Source: CBDFMR01 sp965249765
GTDB taxonomy: Bacteria; Bacteroidota; Bacteroidia; Chitinophagales; Saprospiraceae
Length of the DNA stretch: 64,000 nucleotides
Assembly: GCA_965249765.1 (NCBI GenBank)
Contig: CBDFMR010000005.1
Coordinates: 2,418,001-2,482,000, forward strand
Direction: 5' to 3'
Part shown: positions 8,229 to 17,064 of the stretch, piece after piece
Layout: each line of letters starts with the position of its first letter
How positions within the stretch are numbered: the stretch's first letter is position 1
The notes under the pieces: generated by a model
What the model was told of the DNA's origin: nothing
Databases searched by the model: none
What the model saw: only the letters and a program-made list of their open reading frames with translations
Program-made: the position numbers and the translations under genes

Positions 8229-10403
8229 TTGATAATCAAATGCTTATGGCTAAAACGTGTCAAAGTCAAGAAATATTATGGAAAATCAATAGACCTTAAT
8301 TTCCTTAGGCAAAATTATTCAATAAATAGGACTGGTGTAACTTTAGGGGGACTTGCAGAGGCTGCCGAATCTATTGGTTTAAAATCTTATGGAGCAAGAA
8401 TTAATATAGATACTCTAAAGAACGAAGTTCCTTTACCTTGTATCGTAAATTGGAGGCAAAGACATTACATTGTCATCTATCAAATAAACAAAGGGATTTA
8501 TACTGTAGCCGATCCTGCATACGGCATAATCAAATATATTGAATCGGAATTTTTATCAGGTTGGATACCTAGTAAAAACATTAAATCAGAAGATGAAGGA
8601 ATAGTTCTGTTATTAGAACCCTCAGTAAATTTTTTAACTCCAACCGAATTAGCAGTAACCTCAAAGAGTAAATTAGCAGCTGTATTACCTTATTTTTTAA
8701 AATACTCTAATCAATTTTTTTACATATTTCTTACTCTACTAATTGTTACCCTGATACAATTAGTATTGCCATTTCTTACGCAATCTGTAGTCGATACAGG
8801 AATTCAGAATCAAAATATCAATTTTATAAATCTAATACTTATTGCACAACTTGTACTTTTTATTGGAATGGCAGTTTCACAAATATTAAGAGATTGGTTT
8901 TTATTGCATATTACCACACGAGTGAACATTCAGATGTTATCCGATTTTATAATGAAGTTGATGAATCTTCCATTGAGTTATATTAATTCAAAAAATATTG
9001 GAGATATTCTCACTAGATTACAAGATCATAATCGAGTACAATCTTTTATCTCTACTTCAAGTTTCAATGCTGTATTTTCATTGCTAACTATTTTAGTTTT
9101 CTCAATAGTTCTAGCAATATACAAGTTGGATATCCTGGTTGTATTCTTGCTTGGCACAACAAGTTTATTTGTTATTTGGACACTGTTTTTTTTGAAGAGA
9201 AGAAAGCTATTGGATTATAGGTTATTTGATCTTAACTCTGGGAATCAAAGTAGTGTTGTGCAATTATTGTATGGTATGCAAGAAATAAAAATGAATGGTT
9301 CAGAAAAAAGAAGAAGGTGGGAGTGGGAGGCTATACAAGCAAGAACATATAAAGTGGCTGTAAAAACATTAGCATTACAACAGATGCAATTGAACGGTGG
9401 ATCGTTGATTAATGAGGTGAAAAATATTGTTATAACATTTTTAGCTGCGTCAAGTGTAATTAATGGGCAAATATCACTTGGGGCAATGATGTCAATTCAG
9501 TTCATTATCGGGCAACTAAATGTGCCCGTTAATGCATTAGTTAATTTTATACAATCTACGCAAGATGCTTTGATTAGTTTAGATAGGATAAACGAAGTTC
9601 ACAAACTAAAAGATGAAATTGACACTGAAAAAGAATATGCTAGTATTCTACCTCAAAACCGCTCTATAAAAATCGAAAATTTGAATTTTAGGTACGGAAG
9701 TGTACATAGTAGTCTTGTATTAAAATCACTAAGCATCTCTATACCTGAAAATACTACAACCGCTATTGTTGGAGCTAGTGGAAGTGGTAAAACTACGTTA
9801 CTAAAATTAATTTTAAAGATTCTTGCCCCTTCGTCTGGGTCAATTAAGATAGGAAATACCAATCTAGAGCTTATTAATTCAAAATTTTGGAGAGAGCAAA
9901 TTGGTGTTGTCATGCAAGATGGGTATATTTTCTCAGATACAATTCTGAGAAACATAACTGAAAGTGACTCAGATAGTCTAATTAATAAAGATAAGTTATC
10001 AATGGCAATTGACATTGCCAACTTAAACGATATTATTGACTCATTACCGTTGGGGCTAAACACGAGAATTGGAGCCAGTGGAATTAATCTTAGTGGAGGA
10101 CAAAATCAAAGAGTTTTTCTAGCAAGAGCTATTTACAAAAACCCGAGCTATTTTTTTCTTGATGAAGCAACTAGTGCTCTTGATGCTACCAATGAAAAGG
10201 AGATAATGGATAAATTGTATGGTTTTTTTCAAGAAAGAACAGTAATAATAGTTGCTCATCGTTTAAGCACAGTCATTAATGCGGACAATATCATAGTATT
10301 GAATAAAGGAGAAGTTATAGAGAATGGAAATCATGATGAACTTTTAGCTAAAAAAGGATTTTATTTTAATCTTATTAAAAATCAACTCGCATTGGGTAGT
10401 TAA
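8229..10403 (+). CDS. Peptide ABC exporter (PCAT) with truncated C39 domain
   Basis: 724-residue reading frame that starts at a TTG inside the IS right end and runs through the terminal repeat into the exporter. The C39 part is partial: the catalytic Cys motif (DCGPTC) is missing, His and Asp remain. It is followed by a six-helix ABC transmembrane domain (about residues 150-440) and an ATPase domain with Walker A GASGSGKTT (about 515), Q-loop QDG, signature LSGGQNQR (about 620), Walker B YFFLDEAT and H-loop VAHRLST. The native start was at 5990 before the IS split the gene. Its stop overlaps the hlyD start by one base. The transporter core looks intact; it may need the separate peptidase fragment upstream. 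Confidence 0.85.
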   Translation: MIIKCLWLKRVKVKKYYGKSIDLNFLRQNYSINRTGVTLGGLAEAAESIGLKSYGARINIDTLKNEVPLPCIVNWRQRHYIVIYQINKGIYTVADPAYGIIKYIESEFLSGWIPSKNIKSEDEGIVLLLEPSVNFLTPTELAVTSKSKLAAVLPYFLKYSNQFFYIFLTLLIVTLIQLVLPFLTQSVVDTGIQNQNINFINLILIAQLVLFIGMAVSQILRDWFLLHITTRVNIQMLSDFIMKLMNLPLSYINSKNIGDILTRLQDHNRVQSFISTSSFNAVFSLLTILVFSIVLAIYKLDILVVFLLGTTSLFVIWTLFFLKRRKLLDYRLFDLNSGNQSSVVQLLYGMQEIKMNGSEKRRRWEWEAIQARTYKVAVKTLALQQMQLNGGSLINEVKNIVITFLAASSVINGQISLGAMMSIQFIIGQLNVPVNALVNFIQSTQDALISLDRINEVHKLKDEIDTEKEYASILPQNRSIKIENLNFRYGSVHSSLVLKSLSISIPENTTTAIVGASGSGKTTLLKLILKILAPSSGSIKIGNTNLELINSKFWREQIGVVMQDGYIFSDTILRNITESDSDSLINKDKLSMAIDIANLNDIIDSLPLGLNTRIGASGINLSGGQNQRVFLARAIYKNPSYFFLDEATSALDATNEKEIMDKLYGFFQERTVIIVAHRLSTVINADNIIVLNKGEVIENGNHDELLAKKGFYFNLIKNQLALGS
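8271..8645 (+). repeat. 375-bp direct repeat, right copy
   Basis: Second copy of the duplicated C39-coding target, joined directly to the IS end at 8270. The unique exporter sequence (GAATTAGCAGTAACC) resumes at 8646. Homologous recombination between the two copies would remove the IS precisely and restore the exporter gene. Confidence 0.93.
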
Positions 10404-10777
10404 TGGATAACCAATTCAAAAATATTGACATATATAGTGAACAAGTAAGAGATATACTTGAAAAGCCCCCTAAAAATTTCCTTAGAATTGGGGTCTTTAG
10501 CTTATTTATGTTCATTTCCTTAGTTATGATTTTATCTCATTATGTTCGTTATCCTGATAAATTAACTATGACTGGCGAACTCATAGTTGGTCAAAAAAAC
10601 ATTGAAATAGTACCAAAAGTAAGTGGGCTAATAGATTCACTTTTTACAGAAGATAAAAGTATTGTCTCTGAGGGAGATGTTCTACTTACCATTCAATCTA
10701 CATTGGACAAAAATAGCATCATCCAGTTTTATACTTTTGAAGAATCCTTTAAGCAAGTCGAATATATACCTGAATAT
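10403..10777 (+). pseudogene. HlyD-family membrane fusion protein, 5' fragment
   Basis: 125 codons of a HlyD-type periplasmic adaptor: a cytoplasmic start (MDNQFKNIDIYSEQVRDIL), one transmembrane helix (IGVFSLFMFISLVMILSHYV) and the first half of the biotinyl-lipoyl domain (GELIVGQKNIEIVPKVSGLIDSLF, then VSEGDVLLTIQST). An IS5-group element cuts it at 10778. The same frame continues past that IS for about 15 codons (11894-11938) up to a second, IS1634-like insertion. The C-terminal part lies at 15858-16853. Without an intact adaptor the exporter is probably non-functional. Confidence 0.85.
10769..10777 (+). repeat. 9-bp target site duplication of IS5-group copy B, left
   Basis: CCTGAATAT directly precedes the left inverted repeat and recurs directly after the right one at 11894-11902. 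Nine bp is the size expected for the IS903 group. Confidence 0.95.
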
Positions 10778-11893
10778 GGCTTTGTTGCATGAATGGATGA
10801 TAAAAGAGATGGAGATAGTATCTTTGAGAGACCAACCTTACAAAGCAAGACACATGACAAAGCAAGAAACTAAGGTTGGGGAAAAGCAAAAAAAGCAGAA
10901 GAAAAACAAGTATAAGATCACAAATTGGAGAGAATACAATAGGAGTCTTGTAAAACGAGGAGACATAACTATATGGTTTGATGAGGCCTTATTAGGCTGC
11001 TGGTATTACCAAGGTCCTAATCAAAAAGGAGCCCAGTATAAATATTCACAACAATGCATGAGGAGCTTGCTACAGCTCAAAGTAGTATTTGGGTTGAAGT
11101 ACCGACAATTAGAGGGTTTTGCCAGTTCATTGTTAGGCATGATGGGGATAGAATTGAGCGTTCCGAGCTATTGTCAAATAAGCCGTAGGGCAAAACAAGT
11201 GGAAGTAAAAATGGATGTTCCCAAAACAAAGGGCCCCATGTTTATAGTATTTGATTCAACGGGACTCAAGGTATATGGAGAAGGGGAATGGAAGGTACGT
11301 AAACATGGGTATAATAAGCGCAGGACGTGGCGTAAGCTACATTTGGGAGTAGATGAAAAGACAGGATATATACATGCACAGGTACTGACAAAAAACAGCA
11401 AAGGAGATGGAGATGCTCAGCAGGTTCCACAATTATTGGATCAGGTAAAAAGTCCTATAGACCGCTTTGGAGCAGATGGAGCCTATGACACATATGAAAT
11501 ATGGGAAATGCTCAAGGAAAAACAGATAGAGGGGGTAATACCTCCACAGGAAAATGCAATGTACTGGGTAGATGAAAATGACGAGTTACTGGATCTTGAT
11601 CGCAATGAGATAATCAAGAAAATAGAAAAGGTGGGTCGAAAGAAATGGAAACAGCAAAGTGGATACCACAGACGGAGTTTATCAGAAACAGCAATGTTTC
11701 GATTCAAGACAATATTTGGCCCACAGCTATATTCTCGACGATTTGAAACCCAGCAAAGTGAAGTTGCAATAAAAATAGCTTGCTTAAATATAATGACAGG
11801 CCTTGGTATGCCTGTTTGTAAAAAGGTGGCTTAAACCTATAGATTAAGCCATAGCTATGCTTTTTTTTGATGACTTATTCATGCAACAAAGCC
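10778..11893 (+). mobile_element. IS5-family (IS903-group) element, copy B
   Basis: 1116-bp element with the same 17-bp inverted repeats as copy A (GGCTTTGTTGCATGAAT) and a perfect 9-bp target duplication, so its ends are certain. It lies inside hlyD. It differs from copy A by scattered substitutions and small length changes near the right end, so the two copies did not arise from each other very recently. Confidence 0.95.
10797..11834 (+). CDS. IS5-family (IS903-group) transposase, copy B
   Basis: 345 residues, same motifs as copy A (FDSTGLKVYGEGEWKVRKHG, GADGAYDT, SLSETAMFRFK) with about a dozen substitutions such as QQC for GQC and KVGRKKWKQQ for KKGRKKWKEQ. The frame is open upstream of 10797 only because it reads into hlyD in another frame. 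Looks functional. Confidence 0.9.
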   Translation: MIKEMEIVSLRDQPYKARHMTKQETKVGEKQKKQKKNKYKITNWREYNRSLVKRGDITIWFDEALLGCWYYQGPNQKGAQYKYSQQCMRSLLQLKVVFGLKYRQLEGFASSLLGMMGIELSVPSYCQISRRAKQVEVKMDVPKTKGPMFIVFDSTGLKVYGEGEWKVRKHGYNKRRTWRKLHLGVDEKTGYIHAQVLTKNSKGDGDAQQVPQLLDQVKSPIDRFGADGAYDTYEIWEMLKEKQIEGVIPPQENAMYWVDENDELLDLDRNEIIKKIEKVGRKKWKQQSGYHRRSLSETAMFRFKTIFGPQLYSRRFETQQSEVAIKIACLNIMTGLGMPVCKKVA

Positions 11894-11902
11894 CCTGAAT
11901 AT
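11894..11902 (+). repeat. 9-bp target site duplication of IS5-group copy B, right
   Basis: CCTGAATAT, identical to 10769-10777. hlyD sequence (LNPTWPTEKLVY) continues in frame from here until it meets a TGA at the edge of the IS1634-like element near 11939. Confidence 0.95.
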
Positions 11903-11960
11903 CTTAACCCAACTTGGCCGACGGAGAAATTAGTTTATTGATTTTCAGTGACTTAGAAAA

Positions 11961-12630
11961 TCAGTGGTACACTACATATTTTTTTGTAGGGGTTTGAGTG
12001 TGCTTACATTGGGTGGCAGAATAAATTTGCTGTAGTTGTTCAATGGGCTTAGAAGGTATGCGCATATGAATCACCTTTTTATCCGTAGGAAGCACAACAG
12101 TTTGGATAGTATGGGTACTCAATATTCTAAGTATGTTTCTCCAATCGTATGTGAGACCATGTTGCTTTAGCATATACCGAATCGTATTAACAAGTTGATA
12201 AGCTAAAACTGTCAAGTAGATATGACTTTTGATTCGCTCGTCTTTTTGGTGGTGAATGGGTCTAATTTGCAGGTCAGTTTTTAGACACCTAAAGGTTGAT
12301 TCAACTTCACGGATGGTGTTGTATATATCCCATAATTGATTTTCGGTTGGATCTGAATAATTTGTGCGCAAAAAATATACCCCTTTTGCTTTGTCTTGTT
12401 TTACTTTCGATGTTTTCTTGATCCAACTCATATCCGTGGCAATACCTTGGCACTGCTCAACATTAATATCATACCGTCCCGATACTCGAAGGTGTTTTTG
12501 TTTTGCTCGACCAATACGCTCCCATACTTTTTCGATCTTCTTGGTTCCTCCTTTTTTGTCAATGGCCTTTTTTATGGTTTCCAGGTTTTCTTCAAATCTC
12601 TGGACTAATTTACCATCCATCGATTGCTCT
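11961..12630 (-). pseudogene. IS1634-like transposase, C-terminal part
   Basis: C-terminal portion of the interrupted transposase, ending KKYVVYH. It contains the conserved block WDIYNTIREVESTFRCLKTDLQIRP with the catalytic Glu and IKSHIYLTVLAYQLV. The first about 40 codons (MDGKLVQRFEENLETIKKAI onward) are duplicated at 14456-14576 by insertion of IS copy B. The N-terminal part lies at 14456-15760. Confidence 0.85.
12510..12630 (+). repeat. 121-bp direct repeat, left copy, flanking IS copy B
   Basis: Identical to 14456-14576 and abutting the IS end at 12631. It codes for part of the interrupted transposase on the minus strand. It is the second long target duplication made by this IS in the window, of a different length from the 375-bp one. 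Confidence 0.93.
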
Positions 12631-12711
12631 CTTGACTTTGACACGTTTTAGCCATAAGCATTTGATTATCAAGCAGTTAAGTTTTTCGTTTTCGCAATAC
12701 GTTGTCTATAA

Positions 12712-14322
12712 CTATCTGATTGTCAGGCTGTTGTAATTGAGGGGTTTGATTTTTTTCAATTTGAATTTATCTATCAGTACTTGTTGGTTTGAATCCATAG
12801 CACTGCGTAGGTAAAAGTCCTTTCCATCTTGGGTAATCTTGCTAGACTGCATCCTGTCGAGTGTTTTTAGAATGGTAAGCTCTGAGAGCGGTGTTTTGTT
12901 TTTCTCAAGTCTGATCTCGACATGTCTTAATAGTGCCAAGGCCATAAAGCACATAGCAATGTGGCCGCGGATTCTTTTGTCTGTCCAATGAAACATTGGT
13001 CTGACTTCCAAGATGCTTTTCATGGTTCTAAAGCCTTGTTCGATTAAAAATAAGTGACGGTATTGATCTAATATTTGCACAACACTCAAGTTGTCTACAT
13101 TGGTACTGATGGCTAAAAAGCCATCGTACATTTGGTCCTGCTTGATCTTTTTTTCGTTGAGCTGGTAGCTGTCCTTGCCCGTTTTGTTCAAGTAATGGTA
13201 AGAGGCTTTCTTTTTTAACTGGGAAGGGTTGTCCATGAAGTACTGTGCCTTTATTAGGCGTTTTTCTCTTTCATGACGGTCTTTGCGTGCCCTTTTTTCA
13301 CTGTAGGTGCAGATCACTTTCCGTCCCTGGTACATTAGTGTAGTGTATTTTAGCTTTATTGGTTTTCCATCTTTTTGATACACCCATTCATTGTTATAGC
13401 GGCTCTTATCTACCAATGCTTCTTTGGCGGGCGTTTTCATCATTTTTAGCTTTTCACCAAATATGAATGGAAAGTCCATTTGCCCACTGATCAGGTCAAT
13501 GTTTTGTTCTGATAACATGGCTCGGTCAGCTACTACGATGACCTTGTCGATACTATATTGCTTTTTTACCTGTTCCAGTATTTTACTTATCGTCTTGACT
13601 TCGGCAGTGTTTCCCTCGAATATATGATAGGCCACCGGTTGCTTGTTACGATCCATGAGCATTCCTAATACCACTTGAGTCTTTCCTATTTTACCATCCT
13701 TGGAGTATCCCTTTTTTCTTAATGTGTTTTCTTGTTCTACATCACTATCAAAATAAAAAGTCGTTACATCATAAAAAACAATATCTAATTTTTGATTGAA
13801 TAAATTGCGACCGGTCATATATATACTTTGCTGTATGGCGTGGCTATATTGGTCCAGCTTATCCAAGGCACGGTACAACCAATGGAGTTTTATGTCTTGT
13901 ACCGAGTAATATTCAGCCTGATTGTGATAATTAGCCAGTTTACTGTTGGGAACATTAAAGCGCTCGACCAACATCAGCAACACCGCTTCGTATAAATCAA
14001 AGGTCAGGTGGTGCTTTCTTTTTATTCTGGCAAAGACCTGGTCCAGCTTAAATGTGTGCAGCACGCTGTCAACTAATTGCACATAACCAAAATTGAACCT
14101 GCCCACTTCCTCCACCTCAGTACCCATCAAGTCTAAGGGATTGCCACCCCCTAGAGCGTACAGCCTGGATCCCATTTTCTTAAGTGTCTCAGGGTTATAG
14201 TCCTCTGCCTTGCCCAAATTGGCTAGGGTTTTCATTCGCGCAACGCCGTTTTCATCGCGATAGGAATGAATCAGACTCATATAGTGTCCGGACTTCTTTT
14301 TATCAATACGAATTGTAGCCAT
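12712..14322 (-). CDS. IS1634-family transposase, copy B
   Basis: 536 residues, identical to the copy A transposase as far as can be read, with the same catalytic blocks (FYDVTTFYFD, VIVVADRAML, LIEQGFRTMKS). Intact. Confidence 0.93.
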   Translation of the reverse strand: MATIRIDKKKSGHYMSLIHSYRDENGVARMKTLANLGKAEDYNPETLKKMGSRLYALGGGNPLDLMGTEVEEVGRFNFGYVQLVDSVLHTFKLDQVFARIKRKHHLTFDLYEAVLLMLVERFNVPNSKLANYHNQAEYYSVQDIKLHWLYRALDKLDQYSHAIQQSIYMTGRNLFNQKLDIVFYDVTTFYFDSDVEQENTLRKKGYSKDGKIGKTQVVLGMLMDRNKQPVAYHIFEGNTAEVKTISKILEQVKKQYSIDKVIVVADRAMLSEQNIDLISGQMDFPFIFGEKLKMMKTPAKEALVDKSRYNNEWVYQKDGKPIKLKYTTLMYQGRKVICTYSEKRARKDRHEREKRLIKAQYFMDNPSQLKKKASYHYLNKTGKDSYQLNEKKIKQDQMYDGFLAISTNVDNLSVVQILDQYRHLFLIEQGFRTMKSILEVRPMFHWTDKRIRGHIAMCFMALALLRHVEIRLEKNKTPLSELTILKTLDRMQSSKITQDGKDFYLRSAMDSNQQVLIDKFKLKKIKPLNYNSLTIR

Positions 14323-14388
14323 AATAACTACATTATATTAATAATTTCTTAGAAAAACAAACTGTCTTCGCAATACAATTTACACTAT

Positions 14389-14420
14389 AAAAAAACTAAA
14401 CCCTTACCCTGCAAGGGTTT
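14389..14420 (-). terminator. Terminator-like hairpin inside the transposase-proximal end of IS copy B
   Basis: Mirror of 6481-6512: stem AAACCCTT/AAGGGTTT read on the minus strand, then a run of seven T. Points towards the transposase gene. Confidence 0.7.
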
Positions 14421-14455
14421 CAGACGATTTCTCTCATACAAGTGTCAAAGTCAAG

Positions 14456-14576
14456 ACCAATACGCTCCCATACTTTTTCGATCTTCTTGGTTCCTCCTTT
14501 TTTGTCAATGGCCTTTTTTATGGTTTCCAGGTTTTCTTCAAATCTCTGGACTAATTTACCATCCATCGATTGCTCT
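14456..14576 (+). repeat. 121-bp direct repeat, right copy
   Basis: Second copy of 12510-12630, joined to the IS end at 14455. Confidence 0.93.
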
Positions 14577-15760
14577 TTTTTTCGCTTGCCATCACTTTGA
14601 ACATACATCCATGTATCCGTATATCCTTGTGGCTGGAAAATGTATAGCTCGACCTTTTGCTTGTCATCTTTATTAAATATAGTCACTCGCTGATCAACGT
14701 CCTGCGCTGGATAATCTTTGAGGCGTTTACGTGATACACAAACATACTTGTATTTCCTGGCCCTCAGTAATGCTAAGTTGTCTTCTGTTGCAATACCCGC
14801 GTCTATGACTACTGTGCGTTCAATATCGGGTTTTGCATACTTCTCCAGATCTTTTATCATATCATCAAGTGTCGTTGCATCTGCCCTATTCCCCTCATAG
14901 ATCCTAGAGTGTCGTATAAAGCCTTCGGCGTTTATGACACCCGTAAATACAACTATTGGACAATCATTTCGCTTTTCTTTACTCCTTGCGTGACGTGCTA
15001 TTTTACTCTGTCTTTTACTTGTTTCAAAATAAGTATTGCTAATATCAAAAATCACAAGTTTGTCTTTTAAACCAAACATGTCTGTGACCCTATTGTAAAT
15101 AAATTGATCAATTCTGTCTTTGTTATTGTACAACTTATCGGCAATGGCATATAGTTGTTTGTGTGTAATTTTTTCTTCCTGTCGGTAGCAATGTTGGAGC
15201 TCGCTATTGGTCTGTAAAATTTGGGCTGTCCTATGTTCAGAGCATGCAAATATGGCTCGTGCAGTAATACTTATTAATGCTTTGTTTATTTCAACTTTAG
15301 TTAATCCCATTTGCTTAAAACAACGGGCAAGCTCTAGTTTATCCAGTATTTGCTTGCATAGATTTTCTGCACCAAAACTACGTACTTGTTCTACTCTCAA
15401 ACCCTTTATATCTAATCGGTGAAACTCCGCTTTGTTTGGTGGGGGAGGTATGGACGTCGGTGCGGGCTTACCCTGCAACTCATATTTAATAAGATATTTT
15501 TCATAGTAGCCCAAAGCAAGCTCTTCGAGCTCCTTTGGATACTTCGATGGAAACAAGTCCGGTTGTCCAAAAATTTTACTTTTTAACATGGCCAATACAA
15601 CGGCACGATTGGCTTTATCTGCCAATATCTTATCTGAGCCTAAATACAAAATGGAAAATTGCTTGACTTTACCGTCAATCCTGGAAGTCTGGGCCAAAGT
15701 GTATTGATAAAATATTTTGGAGTTCTTACTACGTTGTTTTTTGACACATCTAATAAACAT
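14456..15760 (-). pseudogene. IS1634-like transposase, N-terminal part
   Basis: N-terminal 435 or so codons from the ATG at 15760 (MFIRCVKKQRSKNSK); an ATG 12 codons upstream is also in frame. Blocks of the family are visible: LVIFDISNTYFETS (first Asp), CPIVVFTGVINAEGFIRHSRIYEGNRAD, ERTVVIDAGIATEDNLALLRARKYKYVCVSRKR (second Asp). At 14455 it meets the inserted IS and the frame ends in the IS tail. It is clearly a different subgroup from the inserted element. Confidence 0.85.
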
Positions 15761-15857
15761 GAAAGCAAAGATACAATGAAAATTGCATAAAACCAATAAC
15801 CGTACACTACTACAATTGAAAAACTAATAATACAATAACTGATTATCAGTCTGTTAG

Positions 15858-16853
15858 ACACTCGTAGACACTCATATTTGTCGAAAATTGTTGCTTCTTG
15901 AAACTCCTAAGCCAAGTTGGGTTAATCTAAAATCACCTCAAGAATTAACCTTAGGTGAATTAACACCAAGCTATGCCATTCTAAATCAGACTTTTTTAGA
16001 GTTTCAAAACTTCCTGCGAGATGCATCTGTATTTGTGAAAATTGATGTTCTGCATAAAGAGATAGACCAGATCAACAAACTGAACAAATCCTTAAATAAA
16101 CAAAGAGAATATTATCACCAAGATGTAGCACTAACTGAAAAAGACTATAATCGAAATATCAGCTTGGAGAAAGACGGTGTAATTGCTCCAGTGGATAAAG
16201 AAAAAGCAGAATCAAAATTGCTTAATGAAAAACGGAATCTCGAAGCCTTCAAATCAAATATTATCAGCAATGATGTAAGGGTTCAGCAACTAAAAACGCA
16301 AATTGCAGAACTTACAGCAGAACGAAGAAATGGGGTAAACACAAGAATCTTTACCATCATCAAACACATAGGTGATATAAAAAGCAAGATTGTCGAATGG
16401 CAAGATAAATATATCATCAAATCATCGATAACTGGACGAGTGGCACTAAACCAAAACATCAATTCTAATGATTTTATCAAAGCATCAGAACCCATAATCA
16501 CAATAATTCCAGAAATCAGTAGTGATCAAAACATAACCGTAGAAGGACTTTTACCCATAAGATCATCGGGAACCTTGAAAGTAGGTCAAAAAGCTATCGT
16601 TAATCTCGAAAATTATCCAAGCAATCAATATGGAACAATACACGGAATCGTTAAGGATATAAGCTTACTGCCTAATGAAGATAATTATCGAGTAGAAATT
16701 GAGTTACCAAAAGGGTTAAAAACAACGTATAATAAAGAAATCCCAATCCGCCCTAGTCTCAAAGCGAATGTTTCAATCAATACACAAGAATACAGTTTAT
16801 TAGAACGAATTTTTCAAAATATACTCGACATCACAAAAAACAGAAACCAATGA
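15858..16853 (+). pseudogene. HlyD-family membrane fusion protein, 3' fragment
   Basis: Frame open from 15858 (after a TAG) to 16853; a TTG at 15888 gives 321 residues. It holds the long alpha-helical hairpin typical of HlyD (IDVLHKEIDQINKLNKSLNKQREYYH, then EKAESKLLNEKRNLEAF), the second half of the lipoyl domain (DKYIIKSSITGRVALNQNINSNDFIKASEPI) and the beta-barrel (VEGLLPIRSSGTLKVGQKAIVNLENYP). It continues the adaptor that starts at 10403, but the junction is not clean: both fragments seem to cover the stretch around a Pro-x-Trp motif, so part of the gene has been rearranged or lost. Confidence 0.75.
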
Positions 16854-16979
16854 AAAAGCCAACATAATGTCAGGCACATTTGTCAGCCGCTCAAAGCCAA
16901 CCCACAAAACCAAAGCTGCCAAAAGAGCCTGCCAGCCAACGCAAAAGCAAAGCGGACGATGAAGGGAACACCACACATA
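16854..16979. other. Short spacer between hlyD and the group II intron
   Basis: 126 bases, less AT-rich than the operon before it, rich in CAAAGC/GCCAAC words. It is the 3' flank of the intron on the minus strand. No gene or clear structure seen. Confidence 0.4.
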
Positions 16980-17027
16980 ATCGAGTAGATGGCCCCACCA
17001 GCGATAACTGATGGGGTGCACCTCTCA

Positions 17028-17063
17028 CACCACCGTACATACGGGTCTCGTATACGGCGGTTC
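17028..17063 (-). ncRNA. Group II intron domain V
   Basis: Minus-strand GAACCGCCGTATACG, loop AGAC, CCGTATGTACGGTGGTG: the catalytic hairpin of the intron, one base downstream of the maturase stop codon. A very similar copy lies in the intron at 21054-21655. Confidence 0.75.
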
Positions 17064-17064
17064 A

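Larger units (their letters stand above)
6446..8270 (+). mobile_element. IS1634-family insertion sequence, copy A (1825 bp)
   Basis: Starts CTTGACTTTGACAC and ends with its complement GTGTCAAAGTCAAG (14-bp perfect inverted repeats). It encodes one 536-residue transposase. The twin copy at 12631-14455 has the same length, the same ends and the same transposase in the opposite orientation. It interrupts the exporter gene between residues 152 and 153 and is flanked by 375-bp direct repeats. A terminator-like stem-loop sits just inside the left end. Confidence 0.93.
12631..14455 (-). mobile_element. IS1634-family insertion sequence, copy B (1825 bp)
   Basis: Same ends (CTTGACTTTGACAC and complement), same length and same transposase as 6446-8270, inverted. 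It is inserted in another IS1634-like transposase gene with 121-bp direct repeats on both sides. The two copies face each other around the exporter gene, hlyD 5' part and IS5-group copy B, and could recombine to invert that 4.4-kb stretch. Confidence 0.93.
11930..15860 (-). mobile_element. Second IS1634-like element, interrupted by IS copy B
   Basis: Minus-strand element whose transposase gene is cut in two by the 1825-bp IS at 12631. The ends are approximate. Loosely similar inverted segments (TTGATTTTCAGT near 11939 on plus; CTGATAATCAGT near 15853 on minus) may belong to its terminal repeats, but no clear target duplication was found. It lies between the two parts of hlyD. Confidence 0.6.

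Noticed and set aside
12364..12736. Overlapping plus-strand frames within the IS1634-like transposase region
   Set aside because: They are antisense to a clear transposase gene and read as low-complexity Phe/Ser-rich shadows.
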